From NCBI GenBank assembly GCA_036396535.1, contig DASWKR010000060.1:1-64000 (forward strand): a DNA stretch of 64,000 bases. The letters are read 5' to 3'. The position numbers and the translations under genes are program-made. The notes under the pieces were generated by a model that searched no databases, had not been told where the DNA came from, and saw nothing but the letters and a program-made list of their open reading frames with translations. Shown here piece after piece: positions 7,415 through 16,228 of this stretch. How positions within the stretch are numbered: position 1 is the stretch's first letter; each line of letters opens with the position of its first letter. The stretch comes from Acidimicrobiia bacterium (GTDB lineage: Bacteria; Actinomycetota; Acidimicrobiia; Spongiisociales; UBA5794).

Positions 7415-8527
7415 ATGTACGTGGATGAGGCACTCGACGCTCACAGGAACGACTTCCCGATCAACGGGTTCCACCACATCGAATTCTGGGTCGACAACGC
7501 TTACCAGGCGGCCCACTACTACCGGTCGGTCCACGGGTACCGGATCGTGGGCTATCGCGGACCGGAGACCGGCGTGCGCGACACCGCGTCGCACGCGCTC
7601 CAGCAGAACGACGTACGCATCATCCTGACCGGTGCCCTGGGTCCTGAGCACGCCGTATCTCAGCATGTGCTGCTCCACGGTCCGGGGGTGCACGACGTGG
7701 CGATCCACGTCCCGGACGCCGAGGCTGCATTCGAGCTGGCGATGGAGAGGGGGGCGACGGCTTACGACAAGCCGGCAACCGTCGAGAGCGAACGCGGCAA
7801 ATGGAAGTCCGCTTCGATCGTGGCGTACGGCGACACGGTGCACAGCCTGGTCGAGAACCCGGATCTCACTTGGCCGCCGCCGGACTTCAGGGCACGCTCG
7901 GACTCGATCGGCGAACCCATCGGGCTCGAGCGCATCGACCACGTCGTCGCCAACGTCGAGTTGGGGGCGATGGACGAATGGGTCGAGTTCTACGAGCGGG
8001 TGTTCGGCTTCGTCCTCCTCCGGCACTTCGACGACGCGGCGATCTCGACCGAATACTCGGCCCTGATGTCGAAGGTGGTCTGGGACGGGTCCGGCGTGAT
8101 CCGCCTCCCCATCAACGAGCCGGCGACCGGGAAGCGCAAGTCCCAGATCGAGGAGTACCTCGACTTCTACCGGGGCTCCGGGGTCCAGCACATCGCGATC
8201 GCGACGAGCGATCTCGTTTCGACCGTTGCCGAGGCGCGCAGGCGCGGGATGGGGCTGATGACGGTCCCCGAGTCGTACTACGGCGACGTGCCTGGGCGGG
8301 TGCCCGACCTGGACGCCGACCTGGCGACGTTGCAGGAGCTCAACATCCTCGTCGATCAGGACGAGGGAGGGCATCTGCTGCAGATCTTCACGAGGATGAT
8401 GCAGGACAGGCCGACGTTCTTCTTCGAGTTCATCGAGCGACGCGGCGCCATCGGCTTCGGCGAGGGCAACTTCAAGGCGCTGTTCGAAGCGATCGAGCGC
8501 GACCAGGCGGAACGCGGCAACCTGTAG
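7415..8527 (+). CDS. hppD: 4-hydroxyphenylpyruvate dioxygenase
   Basis: A 370-residue non-heme Fe(II) enzyme converting 4-hydroxyphenylpyruvate to homogentisate. It has two vicinal-oxygen-chelate halves. The three iron ligands are visible: His in RIDHVVANV (near 171), His in GVQHIAIAT (near 250) and Glu in FFFEFIERRG (near 329). ATG 7415 is preceded at 7 bases by GGGGA, and by a TAGGAT -10 candidate at 7394-7399; a GTG three bases earlier is also possible. Together with fumarylacetoacetase it marks a tyrosine degradation locus. Confidence 0.95.
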   Translation: MYVDEALDAHRNDFPINGFHHIEFWVDNAYQAAHYYRSVHGYRIVGYRGPETGVRDTASHALQQNDVRIILTGALGPEHAVSQHVLLHGPGVHDVAIHVPDAEAAFELAMERGATAYDKPATVESERGKWKSASIVAYGDTVHSLVENPDLTWPPPDFRARSDSIGEPIGLERIDHVVANVELGAMDEWVEFYERVFGFVLLRHFDDAAISTEYSALMSKVVWDGSGVIRLPINEPATGKRKSQIEEYLDFYRGSGVQHIAIATSDLVSTVAEARRRGMGLMTVPESYYGDVPGRVPDLDADLATLQELNILVDQDEGGHLLQIFTRMMQDRPTFFFEFIERRGAIGFGEGNFKALFEAIERDQAERGNL

Positions 8528-8560
8528 ACGGATCGGCGGCGTGGCGATTGCCCCGGCAAC

Positions 8561-8566
8561 TACCGT
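8561..8566 (+). promoter_or_regulatory. TACCGT -10 box, leaderless start of HMG-CoA lyase gene
   Basis: TACCGT ends seven bases before GTG 8574, the spacing seen at many genes in this window. It decides the start of the HMG-CoA lyase gene, because the earlier GTGs at 8541 and 8568 would lie before or right at the transcription start. Confidence 0.5.
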
Positions 8567-8573
8567 CGTGCTC

Positions 8574-9482
8574 GTGCCGCAACTCCCGCATCAGGTCACG
8601 ATCGTCGAGGTCGGGCCGCGCGATGGCCTCCAGGTCGCCGATCGGGTCCTCACCGTCGACCAGCGCATCGAGCTGATCATGTCGCTCGCCGCCGCGGGTA
8701 CGAAGCGCCTCGAGGCCGTCAGCTTCGTGCGAGCGGATGCGGTGCCGCAGATGGCCGGCGCCGAGGAGGTCATCGCCGGGCTGCCCCACGACGGGGGCGT
8801 CTCCTACATCGGGCTGGTCCTCAACGAGCGCGGTCTCGATCGCGCCCTGGCGACATCGGTGGATGAGGTCAACTTCGTGGTCGCCGCCGCCGACGGCTAC
8901 AGCATCGCCAACAGCAGGATGCCCAGCCACGAGGTGATGGCTCAGGTCGAGCGGATGGCACCTGTCGCCCGGCAGGCGGGCAAGCGCACGAGCGTGACAT
9001 TGAGCGTCGCTTTCGGAGACCCGTACGACGGCGAGGTCGCCCCGGAGCGCCTCGTCGAGCTGGCAGATCGCTCTGTCCAGGCAGGGATCGACGAAGTCGC
9101 CCTGGCGGACACCATCGGCGCAGCCGTCCCGAAGGCGGTCGTCTCGCTCATCGGCCAGGTTCGCCCCGTGCTGGGTGACGCCGCTCTCCGCCTTCACTTC
9201 CACGACACGCGCCGCACCGCCATGGCCAACGTGTGGGCGGCGTTGGAGATCGGGGTCGCCGATTTCGACGCCTCCGTTGGGGGACTCGGCGGGTCGCCGT
9301 TCGCGCCCGGCGCAGGCGGCAACGTCGCCACCGAGGACCTGCTGTACCTCCTGGAGCGTTCCGGCGTCGATGCGGCCCAGGACCTCGACGCCGTGCTCGC
9401 CGTCGCCAGGACACTCGGGACGCTCCTCGGCCAGGATCTGCCCGGGGCTGTCACGAAGTCGGGGCCCTTCCCGCCCAGGTGA
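8574..9482 (+). CDS. mvaB: Hydroxymethylglutaryl-CoA lyase family protein
   Basis: A 302-residue TIM-barrel lyase of the HMGL-like family; the expected reaction is cleavage of HMG-CoA into acetyl-CoA and acetoacetate, the last step of leucine degradation. Hallmarks: IVEVGPRDGLQ near residue 10 (catalytic Arg and Asp), HFHDTRRTAMANV near 205 (metal-binding His pair), and SVGGLGGSPFAPGAGGNVATED near 232 with the family loop (GGCPFAPGASGN type), although the active-site Cys is Ser here. That Cys-to-Ser change means the true substrate could differ. Start chosen at GTG 8574 because of the leaderless signal. It makes acetoacetate, like the fumarylacetoacetase upstream. Confidence 0.85.
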   Translation: MPQLPHQVTIVEVGPRDGLQVADRVLTVDQRIELIMSLAAAGTKRLEAVSFVRADAVPQMAGAEEVIAGLPHDGGVSYIGLVLNERGLDRALATSVDEVNFVVAAADGYSIANSRMPSHEVMAQVERMAPVARQAGKRTSVTLSVAFGDPYDGEVAPERLVELADRSVQAGIDEVALADTIGAAVPKAVVSLIGQVRPVLGDAALRLHFHDTRRTAMANVWAALEIGVADFDASVGGLGGSPFAPGAGGNVATEDLLYLLERSGVDAAQDLDAVLAVARTLGTLLGQDLPGAVTKSGPFPPR

Positions 9483-9487
9483 CCTGT

Positions 9488-9541
9488 CCGTTCCTGCGTC
9501 CCCTCATCGCACATGTGCGACGCCGGTACGTCGGAGCGGCT
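9488..9541 (+). repeat. Palindromic intergenic repeat, copy A
   Basis: First of three copies of a roughly 50-base element beginning CCGTTC and containing TGTGCGACGCCGGTACG. The ends form an imperfect inverted repeat (CCGTTC with GAGCGG; GCGTC with GACGC), so the RNA or single strand could fold into a hairpin around CGCACATGTGCG. It lies between the convergent HMG-CoA lyase and FtsH genes. Confidence 0.7.
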
Positions 9542-9557
9542 GGGGGCCGGGCGCTTT

Positions 9558-9610
9558 CCGTTCTGGCGTCCTCCCATCGCATTTGTGCGACGCCGGTACG
9601 CCGGAACGGC
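9558..9610 (+). repeat. Palindromic intergenic repeat, copy B
   Basis: Second copy, same orientation as copy A and 16 bases after it. The stem is better than in copy A: CCGTTC pairs with GAACGG at the outside and GGCGTC with GACGCC inside. It ends 12 bases before the FtsH stop codon, so it could also serve as a terminator for convergent transcripts. Confidence 0.7.
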
Positions 9611-9621
9611 TGAGAGGGGCC

Positions 9622-11556
9622 TCAGGCAGGCGTCTTCGAGCGCTCCTGGTCGACGCCGGCGATGCGGTAGGCGTCGTCCTCGTCGAGGGTCTCCTTCTCG
9701 AGGAGCGCTTCGGCGAGCGCATCGAGGCGCCACCGCTCCTTCGTGAGCGTTTCCATGGCCGTCTCGTAGCAGGCGTCCATGATGCGGCGGATCTCGGTGT
9801 CGACGAGCTCTTGGGTGTGCTCGGACACGTCTTGCCGGCCGAACGGGAACGCACCTGGATCGTCCTCGCCGATGACCGCCACCGGGCCGATCTCGCTCGA
9901 CATGCCCCACCGCCCCACCATCTGCCTGGCGATCCGAGTCGCCACCACGAGGTCGTTTTCCGCGCCGGTCGTGATCTCGCCGAACACGAGATCCTCGGCT
10001 GCCCGGCCACCGAGCGCCCCGACGATACGGCCCTCCAGGTACGGCTTGCTGTATGCGTAGCGGTCGGCGTCGGGGCTCTGGAACGTGACCCCGAGCGCTC
10101 GGCCTCGGGGGATGATCGACACCTTGCGCACCGGGTCTGCTCCCGGCAGCAGCATCCCGAGGATGGCGTGGCCGGACTCGTGGTAGGCGGTCCTGCGCCT
10201 GTCCTCGTGCGTCATCATGATCTTGCGCTCCGCCCCGAGCACGATCTTCTCGAGGGCGTCGGTGAAGTCGTTCATCTGCACCTGCGGATGCCCACGGCGT
10301 GCCGCCAGCAGGGCGGCCTCGTTCACCAGGTTGCGCAGATCGGCGCCGACCATGCCGGGCGTCGACGAGGCGATCGAGTTGAGGTCGACGTCGGCGCCGA
10401 GCGGCACGTGGCGGCTGTGGACCTCCAGGATCGCCTTGCGGCCGACCTGGTCCGGGGGCGATACGGAGACGTGCCTGTCGAACCGGCCGGGCCGCAACAA
10501 CGCCGGATCGAGCACGTCAGGCCGGTTCGTCGCCGCCACGACGATCACGCCTTCGGATCCCGAGAACCCGTCCATCTCGGTGAGGATCTGGTTGAGCGTC
10601 TGCTCTCGCTCGTCGTGTCCTCCGAACGACATCGCTCCGCCCCGGGCCCGACCGATGGCGTCGATCTCGTCGATGAACACGATGGCGGGCGCGCTCTTCT
10701 TGGCCTGCTCGAAGAGGTCCCGCACCCTGCTCGCCCCGACGCCGACGACCATCTCGACGAACTCGGAGGCGGCCATCGAGTAGAACGGCACGTTCGCCTC
10801 GCCGGCGACTGCCCGGGCGAGCAGCGTCTTTCCCGTCCCGGGCTGGCCGCTCAGGAGCACGCCCCGCGGGATCTGTGCGCCGAGCTTCGTGTACTTCTCG
10901 GGGTTGCGCAGGAAGTCGACGACCTCGACGAGTTGTTCCTCAGCCTCGTCGATCCCCGCCACGTCGCTGAAGTCGACCTTGGCACCGTCACCCGCCTCAT
11001 AGAGCTTCGCCCTCGACCTGCCGAGCCCGCCGAGCCCGCCGAGGCCCTGTGTCGCCCTCCTCGAGACGCTGATCAGGAGCCACACGATCAGGAGCGTCGG
11101 GCCGAAGCCGAACAGGAGCTGCTGCCAGACGGGCGCTGCCTGGTCCGGCGGCTCGGCGTTGACGGTGACCTCTTGGTCGATCAGCCTGCGGAGCAGGTCG
11201 TCCTCCGCGAACGACGGCCGCTCCGTCTCGAAGCGCGTCGACGTGACCTCGGCGTCGTCGGGCGACGCCACGGCTTCGGCGAAATCCCCCTGGATCGTGT
11301 CGCCGGTGGTGACCACCGTCTCGACGTTGGCAGCGTCGAGCTGCTCGAGGAACGTCGTGTAGGGGATCCTGATGCGCGCCTCGGGCGCCAGCAGTGAGTT
11401 CGAGATCACCCAGTTGACCACGAGCGACACCAGCAGCACGATCCAGAACCAGCGACCTCCCGGCATCTTGGGGAGTCGCGGGCGCGAGCCTTCGGTCTCT
11501 TCGCCGTCCCGGCCGGCAGGCGGCTTGCTGGCAGGCGGTATCGGTCGGTTCGTCAT
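9622..11556 (-). CDS. ftsH: ATP-dependent zinc metalloprotease FtsH
   Basis: A 644-residue membrane-bound AAA protease that unfolds and degrades membrane and short-lived cytosolic proteins. Order of domains: cytosolic N-tail, first membrane segment near residues 38-57 ([15 protein letters not shown]), periplasmic domain, second segment near 150-168, AAA domain with Walker A GQPGTGKT, Walker [12 protein letters not shown] and the second region of homology (RPGRFDRHV), then the zinc protease domain with HESGH. All catalytic residues are intact. Start ATG 11556 lies eight bases after TAGCGT, so it is probably leaderless; an upstream extension would run into repeat copy C. Confidence 0.95.
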   Translation of the reverse strand: MTNRPIPPASKPPAGRDGEETEGSRPRLPKMPGGRWFWIVLLVSLVVNWVISNSLLAPEARIRIPYTTFLEQLDAANVETVVTTGDTIQGDFAEAVASPDDAEVTSTRFETERPSFAEDDLLRRLIDQEVTVNAEPPDQAAPVWQQLLFGFGPTLLIVWLLISVSRRATQGLGGLGGLGRSRAKLYEAGDGAKVDFSDVAGIDEAEEQLVEVVDFLRNPEKYTKLGAQIPRGVLLSGQPGTGKTLLARAVAGEANVPFYSMAASEFVEMVVGVGASRVRDLFEQAKKSAPAIVFIDEIDAIGRARGGAMSFGGHDEREQTLNQILTEMDGFSGSEGVIVVAATNRPDVLDPALLRPGRFDRHVSVSPPDQVGRKAILEVHSRHVPLGADVDLNSIASSTPGMVGADLRNLVNEAALLAARRGHPQVQMNDFTDALEKIVLGAERKIMMTHEDRRRTAYHESGHAILGMLLPGADPVRKVSIIPRGRALGVTFQSPDADRYAYSKPYLEGRIVGALGGRAAEDLVFGEITTGAENDLVVATRIARQMVGRWGMSSEIGPVAVIGEDDPGAFPFGRQDVSEHTQELVDTEIRRIMDACYETAMETLTKERWRLDALAEALLEKETLDEDDAYRIAGVDQERSKTPA

Positions 11557-11564
11557 CGCGTTGA

Positions 11565-11570
11565 ACGCTA
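11565..11570 (-). promoter_or_regulatory. TAGCGT -10 box of ftsH
   Basis: On the minus strand TAGCGT is followed after eight bases by the FtsH ATG, giving a leaderless or nearly leaderless transcript. Confidence 0.5.
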
Positions 11571-11600
11571 CCGGTTTGTGGCGACGAACACTCCGGCGGG

Positions 11601-11649
11601 CTCTGGCGTACCGGCGTCGCACATAAGCGACGGACGGACGCAAGAACGG
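11601..11649 (-). repeat. Palindromic intergenic repeat, copy C (inverted)
   Basis: Third copy, read on the minus strand. It shares with copies A and B the CCGTTC start, a GCGTC box and the TGTGCGACGCCGGTACG core. It lies between the end of the ABC exporter operon and the start of ftsH, so copies flank ftsH on both sides. Confidence 0.7.
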
Positions 11650-11658
11650 AAAGAGGCC

Positions 11659-13428
11659 TCAGCCGGCGACGCCTGCCGCCCAGTCGGTGTGGAGGGCGGC
11701 ATAGACGCCGCCGAGGCTGAGCAGCTCGACGTGGGTGCCCCGTTCGACGAGGCGGCCCTCGTCGAACACGAGGATCTCATCGCTCGCTTCTGCGGTCGAG
11801 AGGCGGTGTGCCACCGTGATGCTCGTCCGGCCCTCCGTCAGGTGCTCCATCGCCCTGCGGAGGCGCACCTCGAGGGCGGGGTCGACGGCCGACGTCGCCT
11901 CGTCGAGTACCAGCAGGTCCGGGTCGACCATCCAGGCCCTGGTGAGGGCGACGAGCTGCCGCTCTCCGGCAGAGAGCCTGCCCCCCCGCTCGCCAACCGG
12001 CGTGTGGATGCCTGCCGGGAGCGTCTCGATCCAGTCGTCGAGCTCGAGTTCACGGAATGCCTGCCTGATCTCGTCGTCCGAGGCGTCGATGTCTCCATAC
12101 CTGACGTTCTCCGCCACGGTCGAGTCGAAGAGGAAGCCCTCCTGGGGGACGAAGGCCACCCGGCTCCTCAAGCTGTCGAAGCGAACCCGGGCCACGTCGA
12201 TCCCGCCGATCTCGACGACACCGTCGGAGGGGTCGAGCAGCCTCGTGACGAGCTTGGCGAACGTCGACTTGCCGGATCCCGTTTCGCCGACGACCGCCAC
12301 CGAGCGCCCGGACTGGATCGCCACGTCGATCTCTCGGAGGACGTCGCCCCCGGTCGGGTAGCGGAAACGCACCCCTCGAAGCGCCAGCCCGAGCGGCCCG
12401 GGTGGAAGGTCGAGCCCCTCGTCACCCGGGTCGGCGACGTCGATGTCCCCGTCGAGCACGGTGAGGATCCTCCGCACGCCGGCGGCGGCGGACTGCGCCG
12501 AGTCGAGCGTCTCGACGAGGGTCTGGACCGGGTCGACGAGCAGATTGACGAGGAACAGGAAGGCGAGGAGCGTGCCGGCCGAGACTCCGCCGGCGGCGCC
12601 GGTGACCACGCCGACGCCGATCACGGCTGCGGTGATGAGGCCGGCGAACAGCTCGGCGCTCGAGAAGAGCATCGCCCCCAGCTTGCCGGTGCGGTACTCG
12701 GAGCGGAACTGGGCGTCCAGCACCTCTTCGACCTTCCTGACCGTCTCGTTTTCGGCCCCGTAGGCGCGGATCACCGGCAGACCGGTGATCGCCTCGCTCA
12801 GCGCCGCCAGGCTGTCGGCGACGCGGCGCCGCACCACGTCGTGGGCCCGCTGCAGGATGCGCTGGAACCAGACGAGCATGGCGGCGTAGGTGACGACGCC
12901 CCCGAGGACCAGCAGCGCCAGCGTCCACCCGTAGAAGAACATCACGACGACCGCCAGCAGAAGCTGGGCGGCACCGATGAGGAGCCCGACTCCACCCCAG
13001 TTCATGAAGTCCTGGATCGTGGTGACGTCCGACGTGACCCGGGCCACGAGCGCTCCTCGCCGCTCCGATTCGACGTGGAGCACCGAGAGCGTGTGAATGT
13101 GGGAGAACGTCTTGACCCGCAGCTCGGCGAGCCCGCTTGCGGCGGCAGTCGCCAGCCGAATGAGCGCGATGCGCCGTACGAACATCGCCACCACCATGGC
13201 AACCAGTGCGACGGCGCCCTTGGCGACGGCTCCGGTTACGTCGACCCCGGCCGGGTCGAGGATCTCGTGGTCCATGATCTGCTGGACGACGATCGGGACG
13301 ACCACTTGGATGGCCGTGCCGACAACCGCGAACCCGACGGTCCCGAGCAGGCCGCGCCGCAGCGCCGGGGCTTCCTTCAGGGCCCGGCGCAGCGCCTGGG
13401 ACGTGGTGATCTCCTTGCCCTCGATCAC
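11659..13428 (-). CDS. ABC exporter, second half-transporter (TM domain plus ATPase)
   Basis: A 589-residue half-transporter of the MsbA/LmrCD class. Six membrane segments occupy residues about 30-310. The ATPase domain has Walker A GETGSGKS, a Q-loop (FVPQEGFLF), Walker B LLVLDEATSA and an H-loop (VAHRLST). The ABC signature is LSAGERQ in place of LSGGQ/E, a mild deviation. GTG start overlaps the stop of the first half-transporter by four bases and is preceded by GAGGAGG. The two genes probably form a heterodimer that exports lipids or drugs; the substrate cannot be told from sequence. Confidence 0.9.
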   Translation of the reverse strand: MIEGKEITTSQALRRALKEAPALRRGLLGTVGFAVVGTAIQVVVPIVVQQIMDHEILDPAGVDVTGAVAKGAVALVAMVVAMFVRRIALIRLATAAASGLAELRVKTFSHIHTLSVLHVESERRGALVARVTSDVTTIQDFMNWGGVGLLIGAAQLLLAVVVMFFYGWTLALLVLGGVVTYAAMLVWFQRILQRAHDVVRRRVADSLAALSEAITGLPVIRAYGAENETVRKVEEVLDAQFRSEYRTGKLGAMLFSSAELFAGLITAAVIGVGVVTGAAGGVSAGTLLAFLFLVNLLVDPVQTLVETLDSAQSAAAGVRRILTVLDGDIDVADPGDEGLDLPPGPLGLALRGVRFRYPTGGDVLREIDVAIQSGRSVAVVGETGSGKSTFAKLVTRLLDPSDGVVEIGGIDVARVRFDSLRSRVAFVPQEGFLFDSTVAENVRYGDIDASDDEIRQAFRELELDDWIETLPAGIHTPVGERGGRLSAGERQLVALTRAWMVDPDLLVLDEATSAVDPALEVRLRRAMEHLTEGRTSITVAHRLSTAEASDEILVFDEGRLVERGTHVELLSLGGVYAALHTDWAAGVAG

Positions 13429-15218
13429 CGCGCCTCCTCGGCCCGTCTCCTGGCGTCGGCGTCGTAGGCGTCGAGGATCTCGGCGTAGCCGGGGACGGTC
13501 GCCAGCAACTCGTCGTGATGGCCGTGGGCGACGATCCGGCCGTCCTCGACATAGACGATCTCGTCGGCGAGCAGGATGCTCGATTGGCGGTACGCCACCA
13601 CCACGATCGTCGACGGCAGCTCGGCGCGCCGGAGCCCCTCGAGGATGCGGGTCTCGACCGAGGGGTCGACCGCAGATGTCGCGTCGTCGAGGATCAGCAG
13701 CCGCGGCTTGCGAACCACCGCCCTCGCCAGTGCGATCCGTTGCCGCTGGCCACCCGACAGCGTCGTCCCTCGCTCTCCGAGGACGGTTTCGTAGCCGTGG
13801 GGGAGCGCGCCGACGAACTCGTGGGCGTTGGCGAGCCGTGCCGCCGCCTCGATGTCGGCGTCCGAGGCGTGCACCCCGAATCCGATGTTGCCCCGGACGG
13901 TGTCGTCGAAGAGGAACGCCTCCTGGGCGACGAACGCCACCTCGCCGGGAAGGGCCGACCGGGCGAAGTCGCGCAGGTCCCGCCCGTCGATGCGAATCGC
14001 CCCCGCCATGGGATCCCACAGCCGGGCGAGCAGCACCGCCAGCGTCGACTTGCCAGAGCCGGTCGGCCCGACGACGGCGACGACGCGGCCCGGCTCGATC
14101 GTCAGCTCGACTCCTTCGAGGACGAGGTCGTCCCCGGTGTACGAGAAGTCGAGGGTCTCGCTGCCGACCTCGGCGCCGTGTGCCTGGACGGTCGCCGACA
14201 GCGAGCCGTACGGGACGACGTCGCGGACTTCGAGCACGGCCTCGACTCGCTCCCATCCGGCCACCGAGTGGGTGAGATCCCAGATGACGAACCCGATGAG
14301 CCGCACCGGTATGTACAGGAGCGTGATGAGGTAGACGATCGTGATGAGGTCGCCTGGGCTGATCGCTCCGGCCTGGATCCGCCAGGCGCCGAGCATGAGG
14401 AGCACCACACTGCTGATCGATAAGATCCCCTCGACGGCGACCCGGAAGGTGTTCCACCGGGTGTCGACCGTGATGATCGTGTCGCGCAGCTCGTCGGACG
14501 CCGCCGCGAGTCGTCGCGTCTCGTATGCCTCGCGACCGAGCGCCTTCACGGTCAGTGCGCCGTCGAAGCTCTCGTGCGCCATCGCTGCCACGTCACCTTG
14601 CTGCTCCTGCACCCGCGCGAACTGCGCCTGGGTGCGCCAGCTCCCCCGTAGGTCGGTGGCGACGACGGAGACGAGGATCACCAGGGCGGCGAGCGCCATG
14701 ACAGGATCGATGAAGAGGATCATCACGACCGACCCGATCAGCAGCAGGGTGGCACCCGTCCCATATGGAAGGGGGGCGAGGATGAAAGTCCCCTGATTGG
14801 CGTCCGAGTCGGTGACGGCCAGCAAGTCGCCGGTCGACTGCCTGCTGTACCAGCCGAGCTCGAGCCGGAGCAGGTGGTCGATGAGGCGGTTGCGCACGTC
14901 CGCCTTGGCGCGGAACTGGAGGTAGCCGGCGGCGGTGCGCCGCAGCGTGATCCCTGCGGCCTTCCATGTGGCGACGGCGATCACCGCCAACAGGCCGGGC
15001 CACAGCCTTCCGGCCGTCGAGGCGCCCTCGTCGAGCACCGGGACGATGAGGCTGTCTGTCACGTTACCGATGACGACCGCGGCGGCGACGATGGCGCTCA
15101 CGAACAAGGCGGCGCCTGTGACGGCGAGCGCGAAGGCGGCCGGGTGCATGCGAACGAGCAGTGCGACGAGGCGGGCGCCGCGTCGCATCGATTGGCGGAA
15201 GGTCGGGGAGTCCGGCAC
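13425..15218 (-). CDS. ABC exporter, first half-transporter
   Basis: A 597-residue half-transporter. The membrane domain covers residues about 20-325 and the ATPase domain has Walker A GPTGSGKS, signature LSGGQRQ, Walker B LLILDDATSA and a VVAYRQSS H-loop in which the usual His is Tyr. The D in place of the catalytic Glu after Walker B, together with the altered H-loop, suggests a degenerate site, as in heterodimeric exporters such as TM287/288. Its partner keeps Glu and His. GTG start at 15218 is nine bases from TAGCAT, so it is probably leaderless and heads the two-gene operon. Confidence 0.9.
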   Translation of the reverse strand: MPDSPTFRQSMRRGARLVALLVRMHPAAFALAVTGAALFVSAIVAAAVVIGNVTDSLIVPVLDEGASTAGRLWPGLLAVIAVATWKAAGITLRRTAAGYLQFRAKADVRNRLIDHLLRLELGWYSRQSTGDLLAVTDSDANQGTFILAPLPYGTGATLLLIGSVVMILFIDPVMALAALVILVSVVATDLRGSWRTQAQFARVQEQQGDVAAMAHESFDGALTVKALGREAYETRRLAAASDELRDTIITVDTRWNTFRVAVEGILSISSVVLLMLGAWRIQAGAISPGDLITIVYLITLLYIPVRLIGFVIWDLTHSVAGWERVEAVLEVRDVVPYGSLSATVQAHGAEVGSETLDFSYTGDDLVLEGVELTIEPGRVVAVVGPTGSGKSTLAVLLARLWDPMAGAIRIDGRDLRDFARSALPGEVAFVAQEAFLFDDTVRGNIGFGVHASDADIEAAARLANAHEFVGALPHGYETVLGERGTTLSGGQRQRIALARAVVRKPRLLILDDATSAVDPSVETRILEGLRRAELPSTIVVVAYRQSSILLADEIVYVEDGRIVAHGHHDELLATVPGYAEILDAYDADARRRAEEAR

Positions 15219-15227
15219 AGCCGTTCG

Positions 15228-15233
15228 ATGCTA
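15228..15233 (-). promoter_or_regulatory. TAGCAT -10 box of ABC exporter operon
   Basis: Minus-strand TAGCAT is nine bases from GTG 15218. The same bases read on the plus strand overlap the AGGAGG site of the small gene at 15244, so two expression signals share this short divergent interval. Confidence 0.45.
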
Positions 15234-15243
15234 GGAGGGTCCG

Positions 15244-15375
15244 GTGACAGCAGAGACGCCGCTGTTGACGCCGTCGGGGATGTTCAGCCGCCTCGAGGCG
15301 CCGCCACCCTCCCGCGCCAACCCGCCCAGCTCGATCGGCGCCGAGCTCGACGTCGCCGACGAAGGCTCGCCCTAA
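15244..15375 (+). CDS. Small hypothetical protein (43 aa)
   Basis: GTG start with a strong AGGAGGG ribosome site five to six bases upstream, 43 codons, and a TAA that overlaps the -10 box of the next gene. Codon third positions are almost all G or C, as in neighbouring real genes. The protein is Pro-rich (EAPPPSRANPPSS in the middle) with an acidic end and no membrane segment. I do not recognise a family. The strong ribosome site and composition support translation; no function can be given. Confidence 0.45.
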   Translation: MTAETPLLTPSGMFSRLEAPPPSRANPPSSIGAELDVADEGSP

Positions 15376-15378
15376 CGT
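15373..15378 (+). promoter_or_regulatory. TAACGT -10 box of SAM hydrolase gene
   Basis: TAACGT ends seven bases before ATG 15386. It overlaps the alternative GTG at 15377, which is therefore unlikely to be the start. Confidence 0.5.
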
Positions 15379-15385
15379 GGCCACA

Positions 15386-16228
15386 ATGCTCCCCATCTCG
15401 TTCCTGTCGGACTTCGGGCGTGCCGACGAGTTCGTCGGCGTGGTCCACGGCGTCATCGCCCGGATCGCCCCGGAGGTGCGCGTCATCGACGTCGGCCACG
15501 ACTTCCCGCGGGGCGACGTGCGCGCCGGGGCTCTGGCGCTCCTAAGGGCCATCCAATACCTCCCGCACGGTGTCGCCCTCGCCGTCATCGACCCCGGGGT
15601 GGGCACTGCCCGCAGGGCGATCGCTGCCCGCACCGAGTGGGGGACCTTCGTCGGACCGGACAACGGACTGCTCGCCCCGGCGGTCGCAATGGTCGGCGGC
15701 GCCGACCTGATCGTCTCGATCGACAATCCCGACCTGCGCCTTCCCGCCGAGGGTGCCACATTCCAAGGCAGGGACGTCTTCGCCCCGGCTGCGGCGGTGC
15801 TCGCATCCGGCGAGGTGCCGATCGAGGAGCTCGGGCCTGAGCTCGGCCCCGAGGGCGTGACTCCGTTGATGATGCCGCTCGTCGAGAACGAGCCGGGCAT
15901 CGTGCGAGGCGAAGTGCTGTGGATCGACCACTTCGGGAACGCCCAGACGAACATCGCGCCGAGCGACCTGGAGCTGACGGGCGCCAGACCGGGGGAGGCC
16001 GTCACCCTGCGCATCGGCGCCATCGAGCATGCGCTCATCTGGGTGGCCGCCTACGGGGACGCCGGCCCGGGCGACGGCCTCATCCATGTCGACTCGTACG
16101 GGCAGATCGCCATCGCGGTGCGCGACGGGCGCGCCGACTCCTCGTATCCGGTGGAGGAGGGGATGGCGGTGACGCTGCTGGCCCGAGGGAGCGAGACCCC
16201 GATTCAGCGGATCGCCCCCGTCAGGTAG
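15386..16228 (+). CDS. SAM hydroxide adenosyltransferase (DUF62 family)
   Basis: A 280-residue enzyme of the DUF62/duf-62 fold related to fluorinase and chlorinase, which in most bacteria hydrolyses S-adenosylmethionine to adenosine and methionine. Motifs: LSDFGRADEFVGVV at the start, GHDFPRGDVRAGA near 40, VIDPGVGTARR near 70 and GPDNGLLAP near 93. The C-terminal beta domain starts near residue 170 (GEVLWIDHFGNAQTNI). Length is normal. No halogenase-specific insert is apparent to me. The gene probably stands alone under its own leaderless promoter, and its end overlaps a tiny antisense gene by 25 bases. Confidence 0.9.
   Translation: MLPISFLSDFGRADEFVGVVHGVIARIAPEVRVIDVGHDFPRGDVRAGALALLRAIQYLPHGVALAVIDPGVGTARRAIAARTEWGTFVGPDNGLLAPAVAMVGGADLIVSIDNPDLRLPAEGATFQGRDVFAPAAAVLASGEVPIEELGPELGPEGVTPLMMPLVENEPGIVRGEVLWIDHFGNAQTNIAPSDLELTGARPGEAVTLRIGAIEHALIWVAAYGDAGPGDGLIHVDSYGQIAIAVRDGRADSSYPVEEGMAVTLLARGSETPIQRIAPVR

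Noticed and set aside
9488-9610. Pair of repeats as a CRISPR array
   Set aside because: Only two tandem copies with a 16-base spacer, the third copy is 2 kb away and inverted, and no cas gene is present.
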